Below are positions 48,240 to 61,079 of a DNA stretch of 64,000 nucleotides, one piece after another. Source of the DNA: Polytrichum commune (Eukaryota; Streptophyta; Polytrichopsida; Polytrichales; Polytrichaceae). The notes below the pieces were generated by a model. The model searched no databases. It saw nothing but the letters and a program-made list of their open reading frames with translations, and had not been told where the DNA came from. The stretch is from the NCBI GenBank assembly GCA_950295325.1, contig OX485806.1, positions 30,752,001 to 30,816,000 of the forward strand. Reading direction: 5' to 3'. How positions within the stretch are numbered: position 1 is the first letter of the stretch; each line of letters starts with the position of its first letter. A program made the translations under genes and the position numbers.

Positions 48240-50030
48240 TTAACTAGTTGACCTAAGAGGTGATTTTACATACAGATCAAGGGCCGCCGTGACCACTCAA
48301 ACCCAAGGTCCTCAATAAACATTCAAAGACTCTACCATGGGAAATAGAAGTCCAATTTTACGATTGTTGGGCTTTCAAGCTTAGTGTAAAGTGAAAGTGG
48401 ACCATGTTGAGGGACCGCTACATATATTTGGGTTCAAGTCTCCCTCACAACAATACATTACTTCTAAGAGCCTTGGGGGGGGTCACTGGCGAAAATCGTA
48501 GAAACAACATGTGATAAAAAAAATAGGGTCTAATAAATTCTTTGTAGATAAATTTTGCAAAAAACGTGCCATATAATATAGGGGATTTGAAAAAAATGAA
48601 ACATGTTTACATGTAAAATACCATCACATATAATGGCATCTTTTATCTAGTCAATACATGTAAAATAACGTGGAAACAATTACTAGGGGTAGTGGGTCTA
48701 GGGTAGGGTTTGTGCTAGTGGATGAAAAAAGGTAATTTTTTGTTTAAAAAGCTTGGATAAATGACTTCGCAAGCTAGTTGGCTTGAACGTTACTATACCA
48801 ACATATCCAATGTGGAGCTAATGTTCTCTACCTACGTGCCGGGAGGGAAAATTTCAGTGCGTTGTTTGAATTGCAATCTTCTTTCCAACTTTCTTTGGCA
48901 ATATAAGTAAAATAGGGTATTTTCAAATGATTCCCCCCAAAGTTATAATTATTGATAAGGTGTATTAAAATACAAGCATTTACCTTTATTTTGAAAAATA
49001 TCATACCTTATAATCTTTTATGCAAGGAAAATAGCCCCCCCCTCCCCCGATAAGTAAATCCTAAGCGCACGTGTATGCATTAATACAATAGGGAGTGACC
49101 CTCCCCCCCCGCGCTTCCAAGCTAATGACAATCTCATAAGCTAGTAACAAGCTTGGAAGCGGGTCATTGACCCGTCAGACGCCAATGACAATCTCATTGA
49201 TTCCCATAGTCCCTGATTTTACATTAGATTCACCCCTTTTTGATGGGCTTACCACAATATATGGTAAACCATGATAATATCCACTTGTTGCCATGTAGGA
49301 CGCCATGTAGATTTCATTAATTATTGAAACTCCCATGGTCCCTCGTGCGTTACCGTAGAGTGTACAAGTGAATTTAAGTCGGCTCCGGTCCTTCAACGAA
49401 TCACATAATTTGCATCTGACGGGTCAAGGGCCCTCAAGCGCTCGCGTAAAGTGGGCCGAAATGGGACATGAGTGAGGTTGATGTGGGGGTGATGTACGTT
49501 CCCAACATCAATATGTAAGGTACAAAGTCCGTCGCATGCAAGATATTAGAGGGTGTCATATTTAAGGAATGTGCCACTTTTTAGGTGTGCTTTGCATTAC
49601 ACTGTGCAGTGTGGTCCATGTGTTGCATCAACTTCACCCCATTCTTTATTTCTAAACTTTAATTTTTTGGCTTTCTAAAGGTTGGAACCGAGACAACGAT
49701 GTATGCTTTTAAGCTAGTATGACACCAAGTACTCGCATGTGATGCCCATCTGACAAGGTCCCAAGTGGGACATCTCTTACCTAGGGTCCCGACCCAAAGG
49801 AATTCGAAAATCAAAGCAATCTTATTGGCCTAGAGCAAAATTTGGACCCAAGGTTTTCACGTGAGAATCATCCAAAAGCCCATACCGTGGGAAATAGAAA
49901 CCTAGTTTTGCAGTTGATGGATTCACAAGCTTCGTGTAAAGCGACAACGGACAATGTTGAGGGACCACAACATATATCTGGGATTCGGTCCCCACCATGA
50001 CAATGTAATATTGTTTAGGAGCCAATGACA
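48240..50030 (+). repeat. Pair of diverged direct repeats, with a foldback segment between
   Basis: About 48,240-48,475 and about 49,795-50,030 share the order ACCCAAGGT, TGGGAAATAGAA, AAGCTT(A/C)GTGTAAAG, ATGTTGAGGGACC and CATATAT(T/C)TGGG. Between them, 49,112-49,160 forms a short hairpin (GCTTCCAAGCT / AGCTTGGAAGC), and GACCCGTCAGACGC at 49,168 is inverted as GCATCTGACGGGTC near 49,413. This could be a foldback element of about 260 bp. Confidence 0.5.
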
Positions 50031-50829
50031 TGGTGGTTGATTGATTGTCCTTGATTTTGCACTATCTACATGTAGTGATACAAGAGGCTGAGAGTGCAAG
50101 CATGGGGGCACATGAGGGTTGGGGCGAATCAACCCGTACACTGGTTCCTTGGAGGCAAGGGTTGAGGCTGCGTCGAAAAAAAGAGGTTGCGTCAAAGAAA
50201 AGGTGTAAGGGGGGAATGAGGAAGACGAAGTTCCCCTTGGGGATAGCACTAGGAATGCCACGGGGAACAACAATGAAGAGTTGCCATGTAGATTTCCACT
50301 CAGGCTGCACTAACTTGCCCATGTTGGTTGTATTTTGGGTTCCCTTGCAATTGAATCTCTCAATTTGTGCCAAAAAAAAAGAGGAGTTGCCATGTAGTAG
50401 TCAGAAAATCTAAGGCCATGGGAAACAAAGATAGAAACGAAGACATGAACAAAGAATCAAGGTGGGGAGAATGAAGACAAATGCTTTAAATGAAGACCCC
50501 GCCATATGAAGACTTAAGAAGTGATTAGGGGAAACCACCTAACTGTCGCATGTCGATGGAAAGTAGATATTGGGATATGGTTAGACTCTAATATTGAATA
50601 AATATGTTATGGGTACTAAATGTATATTATAGAAACATATCATAGATATTTAGTAAATCCAAGCATGAGAGACATTTATGTTAAATGTAGATTTGACACA
50701 CTATGTAAAGGGGGACTTACGCGGCCCTAAGACACTTCATTTGGCCCCACAAGATCACACGTGAATGTCCCCTTGATCCAAAGCTCTCGAGGACTTTACT
50801 TGTAACTTGGATTGTTATCTTGGTACCTT

Positions 50830-51145
50830 GAATGAGGTGCTTGAAGAACTTGATTACTCAAGACTTCTTTGCAGAAATTGAAGAACTTGGTTACTCGTGA
50901 CTCTTGAGGAAATTTGAAAAACTTGGGTACTCGATGCTTTTGAAGAAAAACTTGAAGAACTTGGATACTTGAAATTTTTACTTTGGAATTGAAGAAATTG
51001 AAGAACTTGGAGACTTGGAATTTTGATTTAGAAATCAAAGACAAATGACGAATTTGAGAAATTGGTAATTCAAATTTACTGTAAGAATTGGGATACGTAC
51101 GAAGTTGAGAATTGAGACACCTGGAAATTTGAGAGCTTGGGTACA
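50830..51145 (+). repeat. ~45-bp minisatellite built on a GAAGAACTTGG core
   Basis: The core GAAGAACTTGG(A/T)TACT recurs with 40-55 bp spacing through this stretch, degenerating toward 51,140. A related GAAGAA/ACCGGATCAATT pattern continues at 51,590-51,690. ORFs across it are repeat-derived. Confidence 0.7.
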
Positions 51146-51272
51146 TGAAGAAAATTGACAATGAAAAGTACATTGCGACTTTAGAAAGTGTGCCACCCGG
51201 GAGACTTGAAGATGAAAGTGAAATACTTGCAGCAATTAAGGATCCATTACATCCGGATAGAGAATAAGATTT

Positions 51273-51476
51273 TATTTATTTATTTATTTATTTTTGAGAC
51301 AGAAGGCCGACAGGCCAACGCCAAAGCCCAGGAGGCAGTTGACCACCTGGCAAGTTTTCCGTCAAGTAGAGAGGAGATTTTATAGCCGGGATTCGAACCG
51401 CCAACCTCTTCCTTGAGATTTGGGTATCTCTCCACCATCATCCGGTAGTTTAAGGTCATCTCGGACCAATAGAGAC
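51273..51476 (-). mobile_element. tRNA-derived SINE with 8-bp target duplication
   Basis: On the minus strand a pol III B box, GGTTCGAATCCCGG, lies near 51,390, with an A-box-like TGGTGGAGAG about 40 bases ahead. The element ends in an AAATAAAT-type tail at about 51,273-51,295. TAAGATTT flanks both sides (51,265-51,272 and 51,477-51,484). Length, promoter, tail and duplication together are typical of a plant SINE of about 200 bp. Confidence 0.85.
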
Positions 51477-51489
51477 TAAGATTTGAAAA

Positions 51490-54400
51490 CCATGTAATAA
51501 CTAAAAAAAATTAAGATCTTTTTTATAATATTTATAAAAAGAAGAAAAGAAGGTTGTTATGTCCGTCGTGCATGTAGAAGAGGAGATCGACCGGAAAGAT
51601 ACTTGAAGAAGAATCAATGAACCGGATCAATTCAAAGAGGGAATTTCTTGAAGAACTAATTAACCGGATCAATTAAGGTGAAGAGAAGCTTCTCATTTCA
51701 ATTCAACAATCACGAGATGCGATCCAAAACGTAGGCTTCTAAATTCAAGCCTTGAAGACCGGATTCACTTGGGATTTGAAGTCATAAGATTCGGATGCCG
51801 TAGTCAATTACCAGGGTATGTAGTGCCTCCATATATAACATCAAAAAGTTATAGTTAGATTAATCACCAAAATTCAAGAGTATACGCGGTCGATTTAGCA
51901 TGGCAAAGATCATTGCGTGAAAGAATGATGAATGATAAATCATGTAAAAATTTGTCGAGTAGGTAAATAATTTGTCACATCCCACTCAAGGCTTCTTATC
52001 AAAGATCTCACCTCAATCATGAAAATGATCGCGATTAATTGATAGGGGAACATAACCTTGGAATACTTGAGCACATAACTTCATAAGGTTTTTAAGAAAG
52101 TTTACAAATGATAAAGTTTGAACCACATTAAGGTTCTATAAACTTAATAATAGGATATATACACACGTGATCATGGAATATTTTAAGGAAATTCAAAGTC
52201 TATCCAGAAGATATCATTTGTGGTGCTAATTTTTTTTGTTTTTCTTAGTCCAAATAGAAATAAAGCTGAAGTAGAAATTAAAATGGACTATAAAAGTTCC
52301 ATTGAGTAAGTATGAATAGGCCTTAGACTTGAGATATCATGAAGTAGTGAGTGGAAGGACTATAGTTTGGCTAAAAGAGTTATGAATGTTGAAAAACCAT
52401 ATGTGCTTATCGATAAATATTTAGGCTAGAAGTTTAGTCTCTCTCTCTCTCTCTAAACTTTGATTACATTCTTGACTTTTAAAAGCACCTTAACTTCTTG
52501 AAAGAACAATTAGACTATTGGTCTAAAGCAATAAATGTGTGGTTCTTATATGACGAAACAATTGTTTGATGCTTTGGATAATTGAGAGCTATCCGTGGTG
52601 TTTGTGCTAGATTGTTAGCTTTCCTGTGCATTTTAAGTGAGATCTATACTTTTAATCCACCAACCGCTACCCCAAACACTAGACCCCCCATAGTTAAAAC
52701 TAAACAAATATTAAAACCAAAGCTACTTCATTCAAATAATCAATAATGAACTAGGGACCCGGTGACCAAACTCATATTAATGATACCTAAAACACTAACC
52801 ATTTTGGTCCTTGTTACTGGTTACTTGTGACTATAGTGTCTACTCTCGAAAGAGGGGAGTAGATCTTTACTTCCATACCTTTGTCCTGTGGGCATCGGAT
52901 TGGGGGTGGATCGAACAGACACTTAATTCACGTCGGTGTCCTCTGGAGACCGAAGTTTTTCTCTTTTTTTTTTCTCTCTCTCTATACTTTTAAGCCAAAT
53001 TTGAGATACTATCAAGGAGTGATTCCTCGGTCATATAAGTCATGTTTCACACCACTTGGCATCACTTTTGGGTGCCATTGACTTAACTGTTTTGTGCACA
53101 TTCGCATGCAAAGTAGGATATTTTGATGCTCAAATTAGGGAGACTCTACTATACAAGTATGGGGTTTGACTTAACTTGCCCCTTTGAAAAAACCGTAACT
53201 AATTATTTACATGGAATACTATTACGAAACAACTTGCATTCTTCATCGTTTCCTCTACCCCATTTTATTTTTTATTTTTTATAATTTTCTTAAAGATTTT
53301 AAAGCACAAATTTGAAGCCATTCTTTTTTTGGGTGAATCGGCATATTTTCACTATTTTTTTTTGGTGGTTCTACCATGCTTAGAAACGGATAACACAAAG
53401 ACATGTGTTTCATAGAGATAGAACATAACGTCGCTCAAAGCTTATTACCCATTCTAGGTTAAATAGCCAACTTGATAATGTGAACAACTTCACACCAAGT
53501 CTCTTATTTCCAAAACTATAAACAATTAGTAGGCCACATAAGGAGAGGTGGGGCCATGGTCAACATTTCCCATCGAGAGAGCAAAGTCTATATTTGGTCT
53601 CAATCTAATTATAAGGAGTCTCTAAGAGGAACCCAATAAGAATAGTCCCTTGCGGATACATGGCCCTATGGTACCCCACAACCATGACTGTTGATTGATG
53701 CCATGATAGTTTGGGGGACCTATATAAACATTATCGAGTAAGATAATACTTACTAGGATGATGAATAAGTTACTCATATGGGCTCCAAAAGTCATAAGGA
53801 AAATGGCTACATGCATGATTTGGAGCATCTTGTGGTCATGTTGTATTGTGCATCATACAAGAAGTGAGTGCAGACCTTCTTACCTCAATGTAAGTGGCCA
53901 CATATCAATATACATCTTGAAATGTAGCATCATAACATTATTCATATCTATAACAATGTTTTGTGGGAGTGATAGTATTCCACAAAATATTCTTGGATAT
54001 TTTCCACATTTAGTCTGAGTAACAATTATGATAGCATTTCAAGTCAAGAGATTTTTCTCTCTTTCTTTCCCTCGAGAGAATCTTATTTCTTTCCCTTGAC
54101 AAAATCTGACTTGTTTCCCTCAAGCGAATCTTACTTGGTCACTCCCTTGTATTTAGTGGGAACACGTGTGAACACATGTTGTTTTTAAAGGGGGGGGGGT
54201 AACTACATTGGAGAAGGTAAATATTGTGGACCTACTATTATGTAATTTCTTAACATTTGTTATTTTTGAGGACCCTATGGGTAGGTTAATTGAGTATTTA
54301 TTCTTCTTTTACATGGGCTTATAATAGTTATAAATTGTAATATTTGTTAATGCCATGGAAAATCTAACATTTGCACATACAAGACCATAATTCACACATC

Positions 54401-55980
54401 TACACAACATGCACACAACTTAGGTTCCTAGTATGCACTCTATTCATCCAAAACATACACATATGGAAATGCTTTCAAAACTTGTGTTTAAAAACACAAT
54501 TGCATACATACATGTGGCATTAGAACACAATTAACCAACACTAGTCACAAAGTTTGCTTAGGGTTTACACATTCAAATATGAAGCAATTTTTATCATTGT
54601 TCAAGTTCAAGTGATTAAAACCACTCAATACACAACATCCAACTTTATGTGGTCAAGATAGAAAGTCCAAGCCCTAACTCCAATGCCAACACTCCAAACT
54701 ATACAATATGTCAAAAGTATTGCCACGACCGTTACCTAAAATCCTACGCAAAACAATTCAATAAGCACTTGGAGGTTTGTACTCTTGCATTTCCTCAGAC
54801 CGTACGAATTTGCAATTCACCTCTACATCATAGTAAGAATTACATAGGGCATTCATGAGAACCTTCAACTCAATGATACTGATTTGAGCTCATACAACTT
54901 GATACACTTGATGATACCTTCAACTCAATGATACACTTGTTGTTACTTGATGTGCCCCTCGGTTGTATGCCAAATCCCCAACATGACATGACATCCTTCA
55001 ATTCACTATCCCCAACGAGAGCAAAAGGTTTTTCCTCATTGACATAAATTTCATATATTGCACTCATTATTTGAATACCTTCAGCTCTAGTGCTTGATGG
55101 TCAGATGTTATCAAGGCAAAAGGCTTCCCTTTCGAGGTTTGTGATTAGAGATGATCATTAAATTGGACTCCCTTTCTTTGGCACCAATTTCGAATATGTA
55201 TGTTAGACATGAGATGACTTCTTAAAAATTAGAAAAGAGGTTGTGGATTGTGTTATTGGAATGATCTCCACCGGTGGTTTGAAACTTTTTAGAACACAAC
55301 ACGCCTTCACTACATTCATTGACTTATGCTCCGAATACCTCAATTGTCATTGGTGCCATATATTTACACTCTTATAGAACTTATTCATTCGTCCCATCAT
55401 CATGGTTTTATTTATTTATTTAATTAATTTCTATCCCTACTAGCTACTTCAACTTGGAAACTTCAACTTTGCAACAGTTTGGATCTTCTTATATTTTGTT
55501 AGAAAAACAAAAAAATAATCTTCCTTGATTCTTAGTATGGAGTTGGTTTCGAAATACAAGTGGGTGATCATAAGTTTAAAATGATCCTTTGATGATATTG
55601 GGTTGAATTGGCCTTGACATCAAAGAGCAATATGAAAAGTCTAAGTTCACTAGAATGCACCTTCTGCCAATAAAGGGTTAGCATCCTTGCTACTTCACTT
55701 TGACCACTTTGTGAACATGTTTAGTTTTATAAAGGATATGCTATAAAAGTTAATGCTCACAGTTAGTGTTCAATATTGAATTCTTCAACACCAGTCAAAT
55801 GCCATTTTAGCCATCATTTTTTTTTTTTTTTGATTTTTGTTTTGTTTTGTTTTGGGGCACTTCACAAAAATGTGCTCTGCAAAGTTTCCACCCTTCATAG
55901 TGAAGGCCTCTCCAAAAACCACCTATCACAAAATATAGTGGCTACAATTTGCAAATAGAAACAAAGGTGGACTCCAATCG
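51490..55980. other. AT-rich intergenic DNA with short repeats, no gene seen
   Basis: It contains CT microsatellites near 52,439 and 52,970, a G-run near 54,190, and at 53,390-53,890 a diverged copy of the repeat found in tandem at 4.4-5.6 kb. No coding region can be supported. Confidence 0.5.
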
Positions 55981-56076
55981 TGGCACTCTCGCACACACTT
56001 CCAAATTCCAATAACTTTTGCAATTTCAACTCGGCATTGACTGTAACTTCGGCTTGGCAACCACAACTATATGTGA

Positions 56077-56266
56077 ATGTATATTTTCCAAAAAACAGGT
56101 GAAGAGTGATCCCAAAAGTTGATTGAAACCTGAAACATTGGATGCATTGATGCGAGTGTCATTATGTAGTCTTCCGATGGAAATTATGGATTGGGCTAGA
56201 ATTTTTGACACTTGGAAATCAACCAAAAACCGGAGGGCTCTGCCTTTGGAGTTGGATGATGATTAA
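56077..56266 (+). pseudogene. hAT-superfamily transposase C-terminal relic
   Basis: One frame reads FSKKQVKSDPKS, one stop, then LKPETLDALMRVSLCSLPME, IMDWARIFDTWKSTKNRR and LPLELDDD before TAA at 56,264-56,266. The layout resembles the end of hAT-type transposases (LDALMRVSL ... W ... RR) and matches the 47.9-kb relic. The rest of the transposase upstream is not recognisable. It was not checked against a database. Confidence 0.6.
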
Positions 56267-56269
56267 GTG

Positions 56270-59200
56270 CATTATGTAGGGAATCTAAATAATTTTAGTG
56301 CATCATTTTATTGCATATACTTCTTCAAAATAGTGAGACATCATATTATTTTCATATTCAATACAAAAGGGCCAATATCAAGTTTTTTTGTGAAGTGTTA
56401 CAAAAAAGTTTGAAAGTTTGAGTGAAGTGTGATTATTTTGAAGCCCTTCACATCGAAATGCATACATGTGCACACTTCAAACTTGAACAATATCCAAAAA
56501 TATAATCATTTGGAAGGGGAAGACTTTTGTGCAAACACCCTAAAGTAAGCTAAGGCATGTGGGTGTTATTTGGTTCATTTTGCACGTTGTCCAACTTCTA
56601 CCAATTCTATTTACACAACAAAACTTGTGTTGCCTTAGCAAATCTACAATGAAGCTTTTTCAAAAAAACGGATTGAAAATCATACTTCCCTTGATTTAGT
56701 TATGGTTATCGAAGTGCATGTTTTGTGGAATTCTTAACTAAATATATAGGTCCTCCCAATTGTGTTCATTATTGAGTATAGACATAACTTTTAAACATGT
56801 GTTTTTACGCTGCTTGCTCTTTGGATGTCACCGAACCACATACCCATCAAATTCAGGGGTCTGATTAAAAAAACGAGACACTTCAGACCCATCTACGTTC
56901 CTAACTTAAGGTGTTGCCCACTACATCTTACCAAATTGGGCTTTTATAATTCTTAGAAACCATGAGTAGGGAGAAACCGACTGCTACTTATAGATGAAAC
57001 GGTTGAGTTTGAGAAATAATTGGTTCACATTCAAGACTTCAAGAAAATTACCGATCCATTTAGAGGAATTTATAGAAATTTTCCTTCCCTACTTCAACAC
57101 AAACCGAAAGATGTCAACATGTATCCGGTTGGTCTTTGAAACATTAGGATCTCAACCAATTATGCCCAAAAATCTCCCCTGACACTGCTTAGAAACTGCA
57201 AAAGGTCAGCACTTTGCTTGCAAAAGCAGAGATTTGTTTTTGTTTTTGGGTACCGATATCATGAGGGTTGAATGAGACTTAAGGTTGTTGAAGACTTTCC
57301 AACCAGAGTTGGTGGTGGTTTCATGAAGGACGTCACTACACTGATTATCCCAAGTAGAGCGTCTTACTATGTGGCATAACGCAGTGCAATAACGTCTTAC
57401 TCGAGAGTCCAAATTTTACTAACGAAAGTCCAACGATATTATAGAATATAAATGACTTTGCTTGATGAAATCTTATATTCTCATTGAATAGTTATTGCAC
57501 TGCATAAATTTGAATGGTACACACATTAATCGGGACAATAGGTGTACCACCATATGAGTCCTTGGCGATTGTCCTACATTAGTGGAGAAACAATGCGAAT
57601 CTATCACAGTGGTAGATTCATAGATTTTCGAGCAACATAGGACAATTTCTAGGTGACGTAGGTTATTTGTCCAAGGCTCATATGCTTATAGTGGAGACAC
57701 AGTGGCACGTTGCAAATACAAAGGGTTACATTCCATGCATGATATAATTGAGGTGAAGGCAATATAATTTATTTCCCACGAGGTCAGAAGAGTTCCACTA
57801 AACAGCAAGACGGACATGCTTGATAGCAACAAATGTGATATTTATTTACATATTTTGTGGAATTGGGATCTGAACACCAGTGCAAAATGGGGCAGATATG
57901 TGGTAAGGTGACATGTGGCATATTTTGTCCAAAATCCAATTACTCTATGCCAAACTTCATAGGAATTCCATGCTCTACATACATAAAAGTGTTGGACTAG
58001 TATCATTTTAATTCTTTTACACTATTCGGGTGTCAATAATGAGGGTTTCATATTTTCTTGATAGTAATAGGGCATGGGTATCTGGAGGTATTTTCGTTCT
58101 CAATACCATCATTTGGATCTATATACCTTGCAAGGACCTTCAAAACCAAGTAAGATTGTCCTAGTATCAATATGATTTAGAATGCTATTGAACCAAGAAA
58201 TAACTTAGATACATACAAAGCTTGTCTCACCTTGACATACCCACCAAATATCAATATCCGATTCTCGTTACAATTTTGATACCCTCGAGTAGGTTCTTTG
58301 AGACCATTATTGTTACCATGAAATCACATATATGGTAGTCCAACATCAGTATGCACCATAGAGATCCATCTTGTTCAACACTTTGAGTGCCAAACGTAAT
58401 TTCTACAAGGCAATGTGTTGGTCAACTAATGCGATAGTGTCATGTGACAAATTGATTTTCTTTCAGAATCCAATTACGTAATGTTGAACTAAATAGGCAA
58501 CTGCAGGGAATATGTAGAGTTGGTGCCCTCCGAGAGGTTGCAAAAGTGTTAAGCAGATGGAAAAAGTTGGGGGTAAGGATTTGAAGTGGGTGCTAATGCA
58601 TAATAAACTTCTTGAAGCGCATCAGTTGAATTTGAGTTTGTTGGATTCCTTCGCAGAGAGAAACTTGTCAACAGCCAAGAGAAGTCCCTCGGCACTTGCA
58701 GAGGCGTGCTCAGCTGGGCCACCTATGAGAGGCTCCTGTATAGGAATATAACAGGGTTTGGCAACCTATTAAACCATTTTCTACAAAATAACATTGTCAG
58801 TGGTTTAATGAGAGTCCTTACAAACGAGAAGTTGTTAAGCACCATCATACAATCTCATGCATATGAAATCTTCAAAAAAGAGAGACAAAGAACACTTATT
58901 TCTGGGCCTCCTGCATTGGATGTAGAAGTGACAAATTTGAAAACTCATGATAATCACAAATCTCATTGTTTTCATGAGAAACTTGATTCGATGTATATAT
59001 AGATACGTTCGAGGAAAGGCATAGGCCTAAATTGATCTTAAAGTGATCAAACTAACAAAATGTCTCTAGACATGTGAGCCCTTCATAAGGTAGCCGAGAT
59101 AACCATGCATGCACTGTACATTATCAAGCTATTGGAGCTGATAGAGGATTTCATTAGCTACTACAAGTGAGGATTTTCTTTGGCGAAGAATAACTAGTTT

Positions 59201-60500
59201 TGGAGCAAGATTCGAGAGACAATTGGGGTTGTCACCCAAAACATCAACTCTAGGGGTTGATTCCATGAATCAGTAGCATATTGAGAGAGGTGGCCTTGAT
59301 TGTTGTGCAATCAAATAACGCCCATCTAGTATAAAGTAGGTCGTACATCCTGTTATGTAACATGGAATATCCTTTAACAACATGGTAGGGTAGGGCAAAA
59401 GGGCTTTTCTTCATGTTAGTGGAAATGTGCCCATGTTACTTTATCGTCCTTTTTTTTAGTTTCTTTTTTGGTGCCATCAAATATGGTTTTCGGGGCATGG
59501 AATTAATCGGGGCTAAGGTTTGGGAAGATGGTAAAGGTCAGGTTCGCACCGAACTGGCCAGTTGTTGTGGATGGAAGGGCTGATTCATGTTGCCATGACT
59601 TCTCCTTGAGGTTCCTGCACTGCTTCGGGAGTCGGACATTCCAGTACACCTGAGCGGCATTACTCACGCACATGACTCAATTTCCATTGCAAACCAAGTA
59701 TTAGAATATATTCTCCACGTGTCATATGATTCAATTGTTCAAGCATGAATGGCAACCAGTAGGATTCATCCTCTTTTAGAACCTGGTTTGAAACTTGGCT
59801 TAGAATGCCTTCAAGTCTACCTATGCACTCATGCTATTTGGGAAGCGTCATCATATTAGGTATAAAACATTAATCAAGCCTACAACTTTTGAGAAATTCT
59901 AAACCATTTTGAAAAGACTTTCTTAGAATTGAATACGAAATCCAAGTATCTCCAACATAAAAGCCCTAAAATAGTATGCAGTCTGATGGGTACAATTTTA
60001 ATCTGATTTGACACCAGAATTACCTTCGAGGACCCCGAATTAGTTTAAGTCCAAGTCATTTCAGGTGAATTGACCACAAACCTCGAGGGGCTCAAGTTTT
60101 CAAGATTTCAGCACAATAGATTATCTAATTCAAACACAGATGGGTGCAATGGATTCCTCTTAATTCCCTGTTTCCAAGCACGCTGCTCCATTGAGTGATA
60201 TTAGAAGTGATCGTCCATTCATTCGAAGCATCATCAGATTTGATTTAGTAACAGTTGATATTATAATGCCTTGGGAGAGTGGCCACTGCCCCGGGACTAG
60301 GGATCAAAGAATGGATTATTGTTTCAGGAGGACTCACATGCTGGCCATCTTGTGCTGATCGCGAGCCCGCACAAATTGGTGTGGACAACAGCTACACCCA
60401 CAGACCTGTAGAATAAAATTCTCTTCTAGAAATATTAACCCATGAAACTCCTAGTTGCAGTCCAAAATGCTGCGAATATTAAACTCTATTAAAAACTGCT
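56270..60500. other. Intergenic DNA with old repeats; weak ORFs at 58.56-59.0 kb
   Basis: An imperfect inverted repeat lies at 57,550-57,695 (CATATGAGTCCTTGG / CCAAGGCTCATATG, with inner GATTGTCCTA / TAGGACAAT). 58,030-58,330 is the inverse copy of 17.5-17.85 kb. ORFs at 58,557-58,751 and 58,706-59,002 overlap in different frames and have no known motif; they may be a decayed gene fragment. About 60,005-60,115 repeats 3,685-3,800. Confidence 0.45.
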
Positions 60501-60540
60501 CAACATTCTTCGATGACATATATCATCAGGACTTCCAGCA

Positions 60541-60568
60541 ATCGCGCGCGCGCGCACACACACACACA
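60541..60568 (+). repeat. Compound CG/CA dinucleotide microsatellite
   Basis: An alternating purine-pyrimidine tract of CG units runs directly into CA units. Such sequence can adopt Z-DNA and varies in length. Confidence 0.8.
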
Positions 60569-61079
60569 GAGTATAATATACCTTCATCAAGTTGGCACAC
60601 AGCTTCTCGTCCTTGAGATCCTGAAACTGCACTACCCAAACAACAACTCTAGGTTAATTCTCCGAGCTTCACGCAATCGTGTCATGCATCATCATCATCG
60701 TGTTTAAACCAATCCAACAACCTATTCAACAATCTCCCACATCCGACAAACCTTTAACCCGTGTCAATGACGGGTTTAGGTATGGATACGAGCCCAGTCT
60801 ATGCCCAAGGGTGCAGCATCTCTCTCTCTCTCTCTAAGAGACAATAATTTCTTGCAAAAAATTTGCAAGACACAGAAAATAAATTTACCCGTTGCCTTGC
60901 TTCTAAAAGTTTGTGCTCCAGATCGGAGAGGTGTTCCCTGTCACTTCGGAAGTTGGGGTCGCGAGGAGGGTAGAAGTGAGGGGGCAGCTGCATTAACATT
61001 CCCTGATGACCTGCTAATAATTGGGGGCGTGGGATTGAGTCCATATGTAATCTTGGAACAGGTCTGGAGATGATCACCT

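Noticed and set aside
48240-50030. LTR pair of a small retrotransposon (TRIM)
   Set aside because: The direct repeats lack TG...CA ends, a primer-binding site and a target duplication.
50062-50413. Overlapping ORFs of 103-122 codons on both strands
   Set aside because: No motif on either strand, no consistent start context, and partly overlapping a dispersed repeat.
51380-51400. Possible tRNA gene from the GGTTCGAATCCCGG B box
   Set aside because: No cloverleaf with acceptor stem could be drawn; the tail and target duplication show a SINE.
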